Shown here: piece by piece, positions 29,758 through 37,786 of the stretch
How positions within the stretch are numbered: position 1 is the stretch's first letter
How the letters are laid out: each line of letters opens with the position of its first letter
Assembly: GCF_000315425.1 (NCBI RefSeq)
Contig: NZ_JH992924.1
Span: 122,695 to 186,694 of the forward strand
Origin: Massilia timonae CCUG 45783
GTDB lineage: Bacteria; Pseudomonadota; Gammaproteobacteria; Burkholderiales; Burkholderiaceae_D
Direction: 5' to 3'
Length of the DNA: 64,000 nt
Notes under the pieces: model-generated
The model's database searches: none
What the model was told of the DNA's origin: nothing
Seen by the model: the letters and a program-made list of their open reading frames with translations, nothing else
Position numbers and translations under genes: made by a program

Positions 29758-30597
29758 ATGTCACGCACCGCATCGCCCCACTGGAAGCTGGCGCTTCCGC
29801 TCCTCGGCCTCGCTACCCTGGCGGCGTTCGCCATGCCGACCCAGGCGGCGGCCGACGGCAAGCCGCGCGTGGTGCGCGTGGCGGCGGCGGACGAGCCCTA
29901 CGCCCTGGTACGCGAGACGTCGGGCAGCTTCGACATCAGCGGCAGCAGCGACGACTGGGACGAGGTGCGCGCGGCCCAGCGCGCCATCCAGGGCGAATTC
30001 ATCTGGTTCCGCGCCGACGGGCGTGGCTACGTGATCCAGGATCCGGACACGGTCAAGCGGGCGCGCGCCGCCTGGGCGCCGCTCGACCGTCTCGGCGAGA
30101 TGATGAAGGTCCACGGCAAGGAAATGGAAAAGCACGGCAAGAAGATGGAAGCGCTGGGCCGCGACATGGAGCGCGCCGCAGCCAAGCCGGCGAACCTGCC
30201 GAGCGAGCGCGACATGCGCGAAGTCGACGACGGCATGCAGGCGCTGAGCAAGCACATGGACCTGCTGAGCCGGCAAATGGCGGCGGCGCGCGACGATGCG
30301 GAGCGCCGCATCATCCAGCAAAAGATGGCCGAGACCGGCAAGCGCATGTCCGACGCCGGCGAGCGCATCGGCGAAGCCTACAACGGCCCGCAGGCGCGCC
30401 AGCAGCGCGCCTCGATGGAAGACATCAGCCGCCAGATGGAAATCGCCAACCAGCCGATGGAAAGGCTGGGCAAGCGCATGGGCGAGCTGGGCAAGGAGAT
30501 GGAACGCGAGAGCAAGGCCGCCGACAAGACGGTGCGCGCCCTGATCAGGGACGCGCGCGCGAAAGGACTCGCCAGGCCCGTGCCGACGGCAAGTTAA
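29758..30597 (+). CDS. secreted Met/Lys-rich coiled-coil protein
   Basis: The 279-residue protein starts with a Sec signal (LALPLLGLATLAAFAMPTQAAA). A short beta region follows (YALVRETSGSFDISGSSDDW, then GEFIWFRADGRGYVIQDPDT) that resembles the periplasmic part found behind M56/BlaR1-type peptidases. The rest is a long helical region with repeated Met-x-x-His/Gly-Lys-x-Met units (residues ~118-150 and ~215-255). Here it stands alone without a peptidase domain. The function is unknown; Met and His spacing could suit metal binding. The stop overlaps the convergent CoA-transferase gene by four bases. Confidence 0.7.
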   Translation: MSRTASPHWKLALPLLGLATLAAFAMPTQAAADGKPRVVRVAAADEPYALVRETSGSFDISGSSDDWDEVRAAQRAIQGEFIWFRADGRGYVIQDPDTVKRARAAWAPLDRLGEMMKVHGKEMEKHGKKMEALGRDMERAAAKPANLPSERDMREVDDGMQALSKHMDLLSRQMAAARDDAERRIIQQKMAETGKRMSDAGERIGEAYNGPQARQQRASMEDISRQMEIANQPMERLGKRMGELGKEMERESKAADKTVRALIRDARAKGLARPVPTAS

Positions 30598-32111
30598 TCC
30601 GCAACCGGCAGCATCGAACCGGTTTCGCGATACCGCACGTGCCACGAATACGCCTTCTCCAGCACGTGCGGCGTGTGGCCGCCGCGCGTGTTCGCTTCTT
30701 CGACGTAGTCGCGCAGCATCTGCTTGTACGGCTCGGCCACGCAGTGGTCGATGATGCGCTGGGCGCGTTCGCGCGGGGCCAGGCCGCGCAGGTCGGCCAG
30801 GCCGACTTCGGTCACCACGATATCGACGTCGTGCTCGGTGTGGTCGACGTGCGAGACCATCGGCACGATGCTCGAGATCTTGCCGCCCTTGGCCACCGAC
30901 TTGGTCGCGAACACCGACAGATAGGCGTTGCGCGCGAAGTCGCCCGAGCCGCCGATGCCGTTCATCATGTGGGTGCCGCCCACGTGGGTCGAGTTGATGT
31001 TGCCGTAGATGTCGAACTCGAGCGCCGTGTTGATGGCGATGAGTCCCAGGCGGCGGATGACTTCCGGATGGTTGCTCACTTCCTGCGGACGCAGCACCAG
31101 GCGGTCCTTGTACTTTTCCAGCTCGGCGAACACCTGCCGTCCCTTTTCCTCGGACAGCGTGATCGACGAACCCGAGGCGAAATCGAGCTTGCCGGCGTCG
31201 AACAGGTCGAAGGTCGAATCCTGCAGCACCTCGGAATACATGGTCAGGCCCTTGAACGGACCGTCGATCAGGCCGGCCAGCACGGCGTTGGCGATGGTGC
31301 CGATGCCGGCCTGGATCGGCATCAAGCGCTCGGTCAGGCGGCCGGCGGCGATCTCGGCGTTGAAGAAATCGGTCAGGTGGCCGGCGATGGCGGCGGTGTC
31401 GTCGTCCGGCGGCTGGATGGTGGAAGCGCTGTCGTGCTTCTCGGTCATGACGATGGCCACGATCTTCTCGGGCGGGATGGCGATCGCCGTGGCGCCGATG
31501 CGGTCGCTGACGTTCATCAGCGGCATCGGCTCGCGCTGCGGGCGGTGCTTGGGGATGAAGACGTCGTGCAGGCCTTCGAGCGCCGGCGACTGCGAGAGGT
31601 TGATCTCGACGATCACCTTGTCGGCCAGGATCGCGAAGCTGGCGCTGTTGCCGACCGAGGTGGTCGGGATGATGGCGCCGCTCTCGGTAATCGCGATCGC
31701 CTCGATGATGGCGACGTCCACCGGCGCGAGCTGGCGCGTGCGCAGCAGCTCGACGGTCTCGGACAGGTGCTGGTCGGTGAACATCACCTCGCCGCGGTTG
31801 ATCGCGGCGCGCAGGGTGGGGTCGGTCTGGAACGGCATGCGGCGCGCCAGCGCACCGGCCTGGGTCAGCGCCGCGTCGGTCTCGCCGCCGAGCGAGGCGC
31901 CGGTGATCAGGGTGATCGCCAGCGGCGCGCTGCGTGCGCGTTCGGCCAGCGCCAGCGGCACCGCCTTGGCGTCGCCGGCGCGGGTGAAGCCGCTGGTGCC
32001 GACGGTCATGCCGTCCTGGATCCATTCGGCGGCATGGGCGGCGCTGGTGATGCGCTCGCGCAGTTGCGGCAGGCGGACGCGGTCGTGGGCAAGGTGGTAA
32101 TCGTGATGCAT
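30594..32111 (-). CDS. acetyl-CoA hydrolase/CoA-transferase family protein (succinyl-CoA:acetate type)
   Basis: A 505-residue enzyme of the AarC/ScpC/ACH1 family, which moves CoA between succinyl-CoA (or propionyl-CoA) and acetate. It shows the N-terminal GMTVGTSGFTRAGDAKAVP, the glycine-rich QAGIGTIANAVLAGL, the active-site Glu region YSEVLQDS, and the GGSGDFARNAYLS C-terminal motif. GAGGAG precedes the ATG. It runs with the bestrophin-like gene in the same direction but 52 bases apart. The role is probably acetate/acyl-CoA balance. Confidence 0.88.
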   Translation of the reverse strand: MHHDYHLAHDRVRLPQLRERITSAAHAAEWIQDGMTVGTSGFTRAGDAKAVPLALAERARSAPLAITLITGASLGGETDAALTQAGALARRMPFQTDPTLRAAINRGEVMFTDQHLSETVELLRTRQLAPVDVAIIEAIAITESGAIIPTTSVGNSASFAILADKVIVEINLSQSPALEGLHDVFIPKHRPQREPMPLMNVSDRIGATAIAIPPEKIVAIVMTEKHDSASTIQPPDDDTAAIAGHLTDFFNAEIAAGRLTERLMPIQAGIGTIANAVLAGLIDGPFKGLTMYSEVLQDSTFDLFDAGKLDFASGSSITLSEEKGRQVFAELEKYKDRLVLRPQEVSNHPEVIRRLGLIAINTALEFDIYGNINSTHVGGTHMMNGIGGSGDFARNAYLSVFATKSVAKGGKISSIVPMVSHVDHTEHDVDIVVTEVGLADLRGLAPRERAQRIIDHCVAEPYKQMLRDYVEEANTRGGHTPHVLEKAYSWHVRYRETGSMLPVAD

Positions 32112-32163
32112 GGTTTCTCCTCAGGTTCAGGCTTGGTGTGGTCTTGTTTTTCTTGAAGGGGGA

Positions 32164-33105
32164 TCAGGTCAGGCAGTAGGCGACCGGCTGCAGAGGCGGC
32201 GGCACGTGTTCGTCGCGCAACGCGTTGCGCAGGTCGATCTCGATGGCGCGGCACATGGCGTCCAGCGGCAGGTCGTTGTGTTCGATGCCGAACGGCTCTT
32301 CCAGCTCGTCGCCCAGCGCATCCAGGCCGAAGAAGGTGTAGGCCACGATGGCGACCACGAATGGCGTCATGAAGCCGATCGAATCGACCAGGCCGAAGGG
32401 CAGCAGGAAGCAGTAGATATAGGCGGTGCGGTGCAGCAGCAGCGTGTACGAAAAGGGGATGGGCGTGTTCTTGATGCGCTCGCACGACGCGGCGGCGGCG
32501 GTCAGGCTTGAGAGGGTGTTGTCGATGTTGGCCGCCAGGCAGGCCTCGATGCGACCCTCCTTGATGCAGCGTTGCAGGTCGTCGCCCATGTGGCGCATCA
32601 GGCTGTCTGGTTTGTTGCGGGCGCGCGCCATGTCTTCGTATTCATCCGGCAGCAGGAAGGTGGCGACGTAGGGCGAGCCGGGCTGGTCGCGCAGATGGTC
32701 GCGCAGCGCGTGGACAAAGGCGATCGCGCGGTAGATGATGCGAACCCGTGTATCCTGCAAGCCATTGCTTGCGAGGGCAGGCCGTGGGTCGTCGATCAGG
32801 CTCATGGTCTGGCGCGCCAGGTTCCGGCAGCGCAGCACCAGCTCGCCCCACAGCTTGCGGCCTTCCCAGAAGCGGTCATAGGCCGAGTTGTTGCGAAAGC
32901 CGAGGAAGATCGCGATCGGCAGCCCGATCAGCGTGAAGGGGATCGTGGTGAGGGTGATCTTGAGGTCCCACAGGTCGCCGTGCGACCAGGTGACCAGGGT
33001 CGCCACCGCGATATTGACCAGCAGGACAGGCAGGATGCGGGGCAGGACCGAGCCGCGCAACAGGAGGAACAGCTTGAGCCCGGAAGGGCGCTCTCGGATA
33101 ATCAC
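32164..33105 (-). CDS. bestrophin-like anion channel family protein
   Basis: The 313-residue membrane protein opens with MIIRERPSGLKLFLLLRGSVLP and continues PFTLIGLPIAIFLGFRNNSAYDRFWEGRKLWGEL when read across its TM2 region, the hallmark of bacterial bestrophins (RFP-TM/UPF0187). Bacterial members form pentameric channels for anions or cations. It starts with GTG; no in-frame ATG nearby fits as well. Late helices YIYCFLLPFGLVDSIG and VVAIVAYTFFGLDALGDELE agree with the family. Confidence 0.88.
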   Translation of the reverse strand: MIIRERPSGLKLFLLLRGSVLPRILPVLLVNIAVATLVTWSHGDLWDLKITLTTIPFTLIGLPIAIFLGFRNNSAYDRFWEGRKLWGELVLRCRNLARQTMSLIDDPRPALASNGLQDTRVRIIYRAIAFVHALRDHLRDQPGSPYVATFLLPDEYEDMARARNKPDSLMRHMGDDLQRCIKEGRIEACLAANIDNTLSSLTAAAASCERIKNTPIPFSYTLLLHRTAYIYCFLLPFGLVDSIGFMTPFVVAIVAYTFFGLDALGDELEEPFGIEHNDLPLDAMCRAIEIDLRNALRDEHVPPPLQPVAYCLT

Positions 33106-33150
33106 GGTACCGACCGCATTCGCAAAAAAATAGACGGAGTCAAGGAAAAC

Positions 33151-33182
33151 TCACTAATATATTCGCAGTAAATCACTAATAT
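33151..33182. promoter_or_regulatory. direct repeat TCACTAATAT x2 between the bestrophin and MarR genes
   Basis: TCACTAATAT occurs at 33151-33160 and 33173-33182, exactly 22 bp apart (about two helical turns), in an AT-rich divergent spacer. It is a candidate operator for the adjacent MarR regulator or another dimer. Confidence 0.5.
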
Positions 33183-33251
33183 CTTAGTCAGTCAAGCGCT
33201 TGTGCTTGTGCGATCATTCTTGACGTAGACACACTTAACACGGAGCACGCA

Positions 33252-33740
33252 TTGGCCCGCCGTATCACTCACCGCAACCTGCCCCAACTTTTCCTGAAAG
33301 CGCGCGAATCGCTGATGTCGCATTTTCGCCCCATCCTCAACCACTTTGGCGTGACCGAGCAGCAATGGCGCATCCTGCGCGTGCTGGACGAGCACGGGCA
33401 GCTGGAGCCACGCGAGATGTGCGACCTGTGCCAGATCCTGAGTCCGAGCATGACCGGCGTGCTGTCGCGGATGGAAGAACTGGGCCTGATCGAGCGCCAG
33501 CGCGTGGCGGCCGACCAGCGCCGCATCTGGGTGCGGCTGGCGCCGAAGGGCGACAAGTTGATCGACGAGATCGCGCCGCTGATCGAGCAGCAGTACACAT
33601 TGATCGAGGGAGCGTATGGCAGCCAGGTCGTCGACGACCTGTCGCGGGCGCTGGAGGGTTTCATCGAGGCGCAGGCGACGCCGGTGGAGAGGGTGGAGTT
33701 GCCGGCGACGACGAAGGCGGTGAATAGCCGTCGGCCGTGA
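33252..33740 (+). CDS. MarR-family regulator, HpaR type
   Basis: A 162-residue winged-helix repressor close to HpaR, the regulator of homoprotocatechuate degradation (HRNLPQLFLKARESLMSHFRPILNH and TEQQWRILRVL are typical). The recognition region is DLCQILSPSMTGVLSRMEELGLIERQR. The start is TTG at 33252 with GGAG seven bases upstream, and the resulting N-terminus MARRITHRNLP matches relatives. No hpa catabolic genes are in the window, so its target may be distant or different. Confidence 0.88.
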   Translation: MARRITHRNLPQLFLKARESLMSHFRPILNHFGVTEQQWRILRVLDEHGQLEPREMCDLCQILSPSMTGVLSRMEELGLIERQRVAADQRRIWVRLAPKGDKLIDEIAPLIEQQYTLIEGAYGSQVVDDLSRALEGFIEAQATPVERVELPATTKAVNSRRP

Positions 33741-33744
33741 ACGT

Positions 33745-33775
33745 GCGGGATCGGCGGCCGCGCCGCCGATCCCGC
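33745..33775. terminator. 14-bp hairpin between convergent MarR and SRPBCC genes
   Basis: GCGGGATCGGCGGC is followed after three bases by its perfect inverted copy. It sits exactly between two convergent stops (33740 and 33788). There is no T run, so it acts either as a bidirectional barrier or with Rho. Confidence 0.55.
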
Positions 33776-33787
33776 GTCAGCCAGCAA

Positions 33788-34333
33788 TCAATGCTGGTCG
33801 ATCTTGCCGCGCCAGCCGCCGGTCTCGGTGCCGCGCTTCTCGAGCAGCTCCTTGAAGTTGGCCAGGTTCGAACGCGCTTCCATGCGCACGGCGCCCAGGG
33901 CGTCGCCCAGGGTTTCCAATGGGCCTTCCGGCTCGTAGTCCATCTGCAGCGCGATGCGCGTGACGGTGTCCGAGATCTTGTGGAAGGTGACCACGCCGCC
34001 GTTCTTGACGCCGGTGACGCTGCGCCAGGCGATGCGGTTGTCCGGGATCTGCTCGGTGATCTCGGCATCCCATTCCTTGTCTTCGCCGGCCACATTGGCC
34101 TTCCAGTGCAGGTGCTTGTCGTCCAGCTGGCGAATTTCTTTCACGCTCTTCATGAATTGCGGGAAGTCTTCGAACTGGGTGAACTGGTTATAGGCAGTGC
34201 GCACAGGCACGTTGACTTCGATCGTCTCGACGATCGACGAGCTGGCGCCAAAGCCACGGTTTTGCTTGAGTTTCTTCGACAGCATTGCGCCGCCGACGGC
34301 CAGGGCGGCCACGGTAACTACACGACCCAACAT
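33788..34333 (-). CDS. SRPBCC (START/polyketide cyclase-like) family protein
   Basis: The 181-residue protein has an N-terminal hydrophobic stretch (VVTVAALAVGGAML) and then a helix-grip fold: IEVNVPVRTAYNQFTQFEDFPQFM, WDAEITEQIPDNRIAWRS and a long C-terminal helix. Such proteins bind hydrophobic ligands; YP-type relatives with this opening are membrane-associated cyclase/dehydrase-like proteins often induced by stress. AAGGAG precedes the start. Confidence 0.85.
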   Translation of the reverse strand: MLGRVVTVAALAVGGAMLSKKLKQNRGFGASSSIVETIEVNVPVRTAYNQFTQFEDFPQFMKSVKEIRQLDDKHLHWKANVAGEDKEWDAEITEQIPDNRIAWRSVTGVKNGGVVTFHKISDTVTRIALQMDYEPEGPLETLGDALGAVRMEARSNLANFKELLEKRGTETGGWRGKIDQH

Positions 34334-34548
34334 AGTGTTCTCCTTAGGTTTCGCCCGGGCGCGTTGCGCCTGGGCTCGAATGAATGCACTTGCGAACGGG
34401 GTTCGCGACCTTGTCGCGAATCTGTCATTAAAATAAGCGAAAAGACAAGGAAGGGGCGCGCGGCTGGGATGCCATTTCCGAGAAGTTGCGCGATGTTAAT
34501 ATGGTTTCCTGTGCGAAATCGACGAATATGCCAGCGTGGAGGAATCAG

Positions 34549-34950
34549 ATGAGCTTGCAAGGTGGATGCTTCTGCGGGGCAGTGCGCTACGAGGCGCGCG
34601 GCGAACCTTTCAACAGCACGCTGTGCCATTGCACCGATTGCCGCAAGGCCTCGGGCGCCCCGGCCTTCGCCTGGTTCAGCGTCAAGACAACGAGCCTGCA
34701 CTGGACCGCCAGCGCACCGCAGCGCTTCCGCTCCAGCGAACATGCGCTGCGTAGTTTCTGCCCGTCCTGCGGCGCCACGCTCACCTGGCACGACGAGCGC
34801 TGGCCCGACGAGATCGACCTTGCCACCGCCAGCCTGGACGACCCGGAACAGGTGCCGCCGGCCGACCACACCTTCGTGCGTAGCCGGCTGGGCTGGCTAA
34901 AGCTGCAGGACGGCTTGCCGCAATATCAGAAGACACGGTCGGAAGGCTGA
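34549..34950 (+). CDS. GFA-family zinc protein (glutathione-dependent formaldehyde-activating-like)
   Basis: The 133-residue protein carries the full GFA zinc pattern: GGCFCGAVRYEARG, CHCTDCRKASGAP and SFCPSCGATLTW. Relatives include Gfa, once thought to speed glutathione and formaldehyde adduct formation, and other CENP-V-like proteins of unknown role. The start at 34549 follows GGAGG; longer in-frame starts lack one. Confidence 0.9.
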   Translation: MSLQGGCFCGAVRYEARGEPFNSTLCHCTDCRKASGAPAFAWFSVKTTSLHWTASAPQRFRSSEHALRSFCPSCGATLTWHDERWPDEIDLATASLDDPEQVPPADHTFVRSRLGWLKLQDGLPQYQKTRSEG

Positions 34951-35028
34951 TTTCATGCGGCCCGCATTGTCATCCGTGCAGGAAGATGCGAGCATGGAAT
35001 CACCGTAACTTCTCGGAAAGCTACCGCC

Positions 35029-35460
35029 ATGAGCGCACCATCGTCCAACCGCAAGCGTCGCCAGCTTTGCCTCGCCCTGCCTGTTGCAGCACTCGCAGGA
35101 GTGGCGGGCTCCGCCGCGCAAGCCCGTCCCTTGCCTCCGGCCGGGATCGGGCACACCAACCACCATACGGGATTCGAGGTGGCGCTGAAGCTGGACATGT
35201 TCGGCGAAGTCAGCAAGCCGGTCGTGGTCGCGCAGAATGCCGAGCGCATCACCTTGCGTGGCGTCCATGGCGATACGCCGTGGGCCCTGGAGTTCACGAT
35301 CGCCCGCATGGACTACGAGGGCAATCTGCGTGTGCAGGCCAGGCTGACCAGCAACGACGAAGTCCTGGCGGCGCCGATCCGCACCGCCGTGATCGGCCAG
35401 CGGGTGGTCGTGCGCGCCGACGACCAGATCGACGTCGCGCTGCTCGTCAGGCGCGTCTAG
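35029..35460 (+). CDS. secreted hypothetical protein (143 aa)
   Basis: A basic N-terminus (SNRKRRQLCLALPVAALAGVAGSAAQA) forms a Sec-type signal peptide with cleavage near residue 32. The mature domain of about 110 residues is beta-rich with alternating hydrophobics (FEVALKLDMFGE, RVVVRADDQIDVALLV) and resembles small secretin/TonB-adjacent beta domains. I recognise no family. It stands alone. Confidence 0.6.
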   Translation: MSAPSSNRKRRQLCLALPVAALAGVAGSAAQARPLPPAGIGHTNHHTGFEVALKLDMFGEVSKPVVVAQNAERITLRGVHGDTPWALEFTIARMDYEGNLRVQARLTSNDEVLAAPIRTAVIGQRVVVRADDQIDVALLVRRV

Positions 35461-35481
35461 CGGCGGCAAGCGCGCCGGCGT

Positions 35482-36894
35482 TCATACGCCATGCGCGACG
35501 CACGGGGGCGGATGGCGCAGCGCCTGCCCCATGAGCTCCAGCGCATGCTGGATCTGGTAGCGGTCGGCCATGCCGCCCACGCACACCCGCACCGCCTCCG
35601 GCGCCATGCCCGGCGCCCCGACGGCGAACGCATCGCTGGCGACCACCGCCACCCCGGCCGCGGCCATCGTCTCGGCGAATTGCCGGCGCCCCCACGGCGC
35701 GGGTAGCCGCAGCCATAGATGAAAACTGTCCGGCGTGGCGTCGACGCTCGCGTCGGGCAGGGCGCGCAGCGCGATCTTGTGGCGCACCGCGCATTCCTTG
35801 CGGATGGCGGCCAGCATCAGGTCGGCCGTGCCGTCGCGGATCCAGCGTGTCGCCAGCGCCGCCGTGATCGGTGAGACCATGGTCGTGGTGGCGCGGATGG
35901 CGGCCGTCAGGCGCGCCGTGTAGTGGGCGTCCGGGGCGACCAGGAAGCCGACGCGCAGGCCCGCGCCCACGCATTTGGCGAGGCCGGCGATATAAAAGGT
36001 GATGTCCGGCCCCATGCTGGCCAGCGGCGGCGGGCCCGAGCGCGGCAGGAAGCCGTAGGCGTCGTCCTCGATGATCGCCACGCCATGAAAGCGCGCCACC
36101 TCCACCAGCGCCTGGCGCCGCTGCGCCGACATCACCGCCGTCGTTGGATTGAGCAGGGTCGGATTGCAATACAGCGCCTTCGGCGCGTACTGGGCGCAGG
36201 CGGCGGCGAAGGCGACCGCATCGATGCCTTCGCCGTCCATCGGCAACCCCACCAGTTTCAGGCCCAGCTGGCCGGCCAGCGCGCGCAACCCCGGATAGGT
36301 CAGCTCTTCGCAGCACACGACCGAGCCCGCGGGCGCGATCGCGCCCAGCACCGCCAGCAGCGCGCACTGGGCGCCCGGCGTGACCAGCACCCGTTCCTGG
36401 GGAACCACCAGGCCGCGCCGGCGCAGCCACAGCGCGCCGGCCTCGCGATCGGCGCGCGAGCCGCAGAAGTCCTGGTAGCGCAGCAGGTCGCGCAGGTGGG
36501 CGCCGACTTCCGCATAGCCGGCCTGCATCAGCTGCGCCAGTTCGGGCGACGCCGGCTCGGGCGGCATGTTCATCGACAGGTCGATGTTCGGCCGCCCTTC
36601 GACCGCACGCGGGATGGCGGGACGGCGCTTGCCGCACACGAAGGTGCCGCGGCCCACCGTGGAATCGACCAGCCCGCGCCGCTGCGCCTCGACATAGGCG
36701 CGCGCCACCGTGGTGAAGTCGATCCCGAGGCCGGCGGCCAGCCGGCGCTGTGCCGGCAAGCGCTGCTCCGGCATCAGGCGGCCGGTCGTGATGTCGTCGG
36801 CGATCGCATTCGCGATCTGCTGGTAGAAGGGCAGGGCGCCGGGCGTGTTCGCCTTCTTCAGCCTGGGCATCCAGCCATCGAATTTCTTGCTCAT
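35482..36894 (-). CDS. MocR-type regulator (GntR winged helix + class I aminotransferase)
   Basis: The 470-residue protein has two parts. A GntR-type winged-helix domain (residues ~15-85; PFYQQIANAIADDITTGRLMPEQRL) is joined to a fold-type I aminotransferase domain. PLP-site features are the Asp in IIEDDAYGFL and a Schiff-base Lys in AGLAKCVGAGLRVGF. MocR proteins sense PLP or amino compounds and often regulate a divergent gene. Here the divergent gene is the first of the Nit1C cluster, and the spacer contains a direct repeat. It is a good candidate regulator of that cluster. Confidence 0.88.
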   Translation of the reverse strand: MSKKFDGWMPRLKKANTPGALPFYQQIANAIADDITTGRLMPEQRLPAQRRLAAGLGIDFTTVARAYVEAQRRGLVDSTVGRGTFVCGKRRPAIPRAVEGRPNIDLSMNMPPEPASPELAQLMQAGYAEVGAHLRDLLRYQDFCGSRADREAGALWLRRRGLVVPQERVLVTPGAQCALLAVLGAIAPAGSVVCCEELTYPGLRALAGQLGLKLVGLPMDGEGIDAVAFAAACAQYAPKALYCNPTLLNPTTAVMSAQRRQALVEVARFHGVAIIEDDAYGFLPRSGPPPLASMGPDITFYIAGLAKCVGAGLRVGFLVAPDAHYTARLTAAIRATTTMVSPITAALATRWIRDGTADLMLAAIRKECAVRHKIALRALPDASVDATPDSFHLWLRLPAPWGRRQFAETMAAAGVAVVASDAFAVGAPGMAPEAVRVCVGGMADRYQIQHALELMGQALRHPPPCVAHGV

Positions 36895-37006
36895 TGCTGC
36901 CGGCCTCCATGACGTTGTTGCGGGCGCGCGCAGGCACCGAAAAGGCTCAACGCGCACCCGCATGATGCGATATCCGCGACTTCGTGTGGCGGCCCCTGGC
37001 GCCGAT

Positions 37007-37029
37007 TGTATGGAGCGAATGTATGGAGC
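37007..37029. repeat. direct repeat TGTATGGAGC x2 in the mocR-nitE spacer
   Basis: TGTATGGAGC occurs at 37007-37016 and 37020-37029, in phase at 13 bp, midway in the 316-base divergent spacer. MocR regulators commonly bind direct repeats in such spacers. The remaining spacer (36895-37154) shows no gene. Confidence 0.5.
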
Positions 37030-37154
37030 CGGCGGACGACGCAAAAAGCCGCCTCCCTCGTCTGGCCCGATGCAAGGCGCGTGCCAGAAGGGGCGGGCGC
37101 GCCGTGGCCCGGAATGACCGCAGGCGCCTGCAGTCAAATCGGGGCGCCAAGGCG

Positions 37155-37184
37155 ATTGATTGGCACGCCCCATGCATTCAATCC
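37155..37184 (+). promoter_or_regulatory. sigma-54-type promoter P1 of the Nit1C cluster
   Basis: TTGGCACG (-24), four bases and ATGCA (-12) lie at 37160-37176. The -24 element is perfect, and the invariant GC of -12 is kept with one T-to-A change. It is flanked by ATTGA and TCAAT, and 25 of 30 positions match P2 (39261-39290). Transcription would start about 25 bases before nitE. Confidence 0.78.
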
Positions 37185-37210
37185 AGGCATCGCCCGCCAG
37201 GAGAACGATC

Positions 37211-37786
37211 ATGATGAACGAGCTGCCCCTCGCCTATCTGCCCAGCGAGTTCCGCGTCAAATGGGTCACCCTGCCGTGGGAGGCGGAACAAGCCTACCGC
37301 CTGCGCCGCGCCGTGTTCTGCGAAGAGCAGGGCATCTTCGCGCACGACGACCGCGACGCGGTCGACGAACGCGCGCAGCTGCTGGTCGCGCTGTCGTGCC
37401 TGGCCGGTCTGCCCGACCAGGTGATCGGCACCGTGCGCATCCATCACGAAGGCGACGGCCTGTGGTTCGGTTCGCGGCTGGCCGTCGATCCCGCATGGCG
37501 CAAGCACGCCCGGCTCGGCATCACCCTCATTCGCCTGGCGGTCGCCAGCGCCGGCGCGCTGGGCTGCCGCGTGTTTCGCGCCCACGTGCAAAGCCAGAAC
37601 GTGCCCCTGTTCCAGCGCCTCGACTGGCATGTGCTGCACGAGGAAACCCTGCTGGGACGGCCGCATCACCTGATGCAGGCCGACCTGGCCAGCTATCCGC
37701 CCTGCCACACCCCGCAAGCCGGCTATGCCGGCCTGGCGGCCAGGCCGGCGCCGTCTTCCAACCTTCCCACCGGAGAAACCGCATGA
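37211..37786 (+). CDS. nitE: Nit1C GNAT acetyltransferase (MSMEG_0567/Sll0786 family)
   Basis: A 191-residue acetyltransferase of the family found only in Nit1C-type nitrilase clusters. Typical features are VTLPWEAEQAYRLRRAVFCEEQGIF, GTVRIHHEGDGLWFGSRLAVD, and LGITLIRLAVASA, then GCRVFRAHVQSQNVPLFQRL. It probably acetylates or otherwise acylates an intermediate of the pathway; the substrate is not established. It is the first gene of the left transcription unit behind sigma-54 promoter P1, with AGGAG seven bases before ATG 37211, and it overlaps the next gene by four bases. Confidence 0.9.
   Translation: MMNELPLAYLPSEFRVKWVTLPWEAEQAYRLRRAVFCEEQGIFAHDDRDAVDERAQLLVALSCLAGLPDQVIGTVRIHHEGDGLWFGSRLAVDPAWRKHARLGITLIRLAVASAGALGCRVFRAHVQSQNVPLFQRLDWHVLHEETLLGRPHHLMQADLASYPPCHTPQAGYAGLAARPAPSSNLPTGETA

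Noticed and set aside
29694..32156. An 820-codon plus-strand frame across the 29758 gene and the CoA-transferase
   Set aside because: It crosses two genes of better coding quality in other frames and its translation is His/Arg/Gln-rich without domains.
36895..37210. NtrC-type GCACC/GGTGC enhancer upstream of P1
   Set aside because: Only scattered partial matches were seen; no clean dyad.
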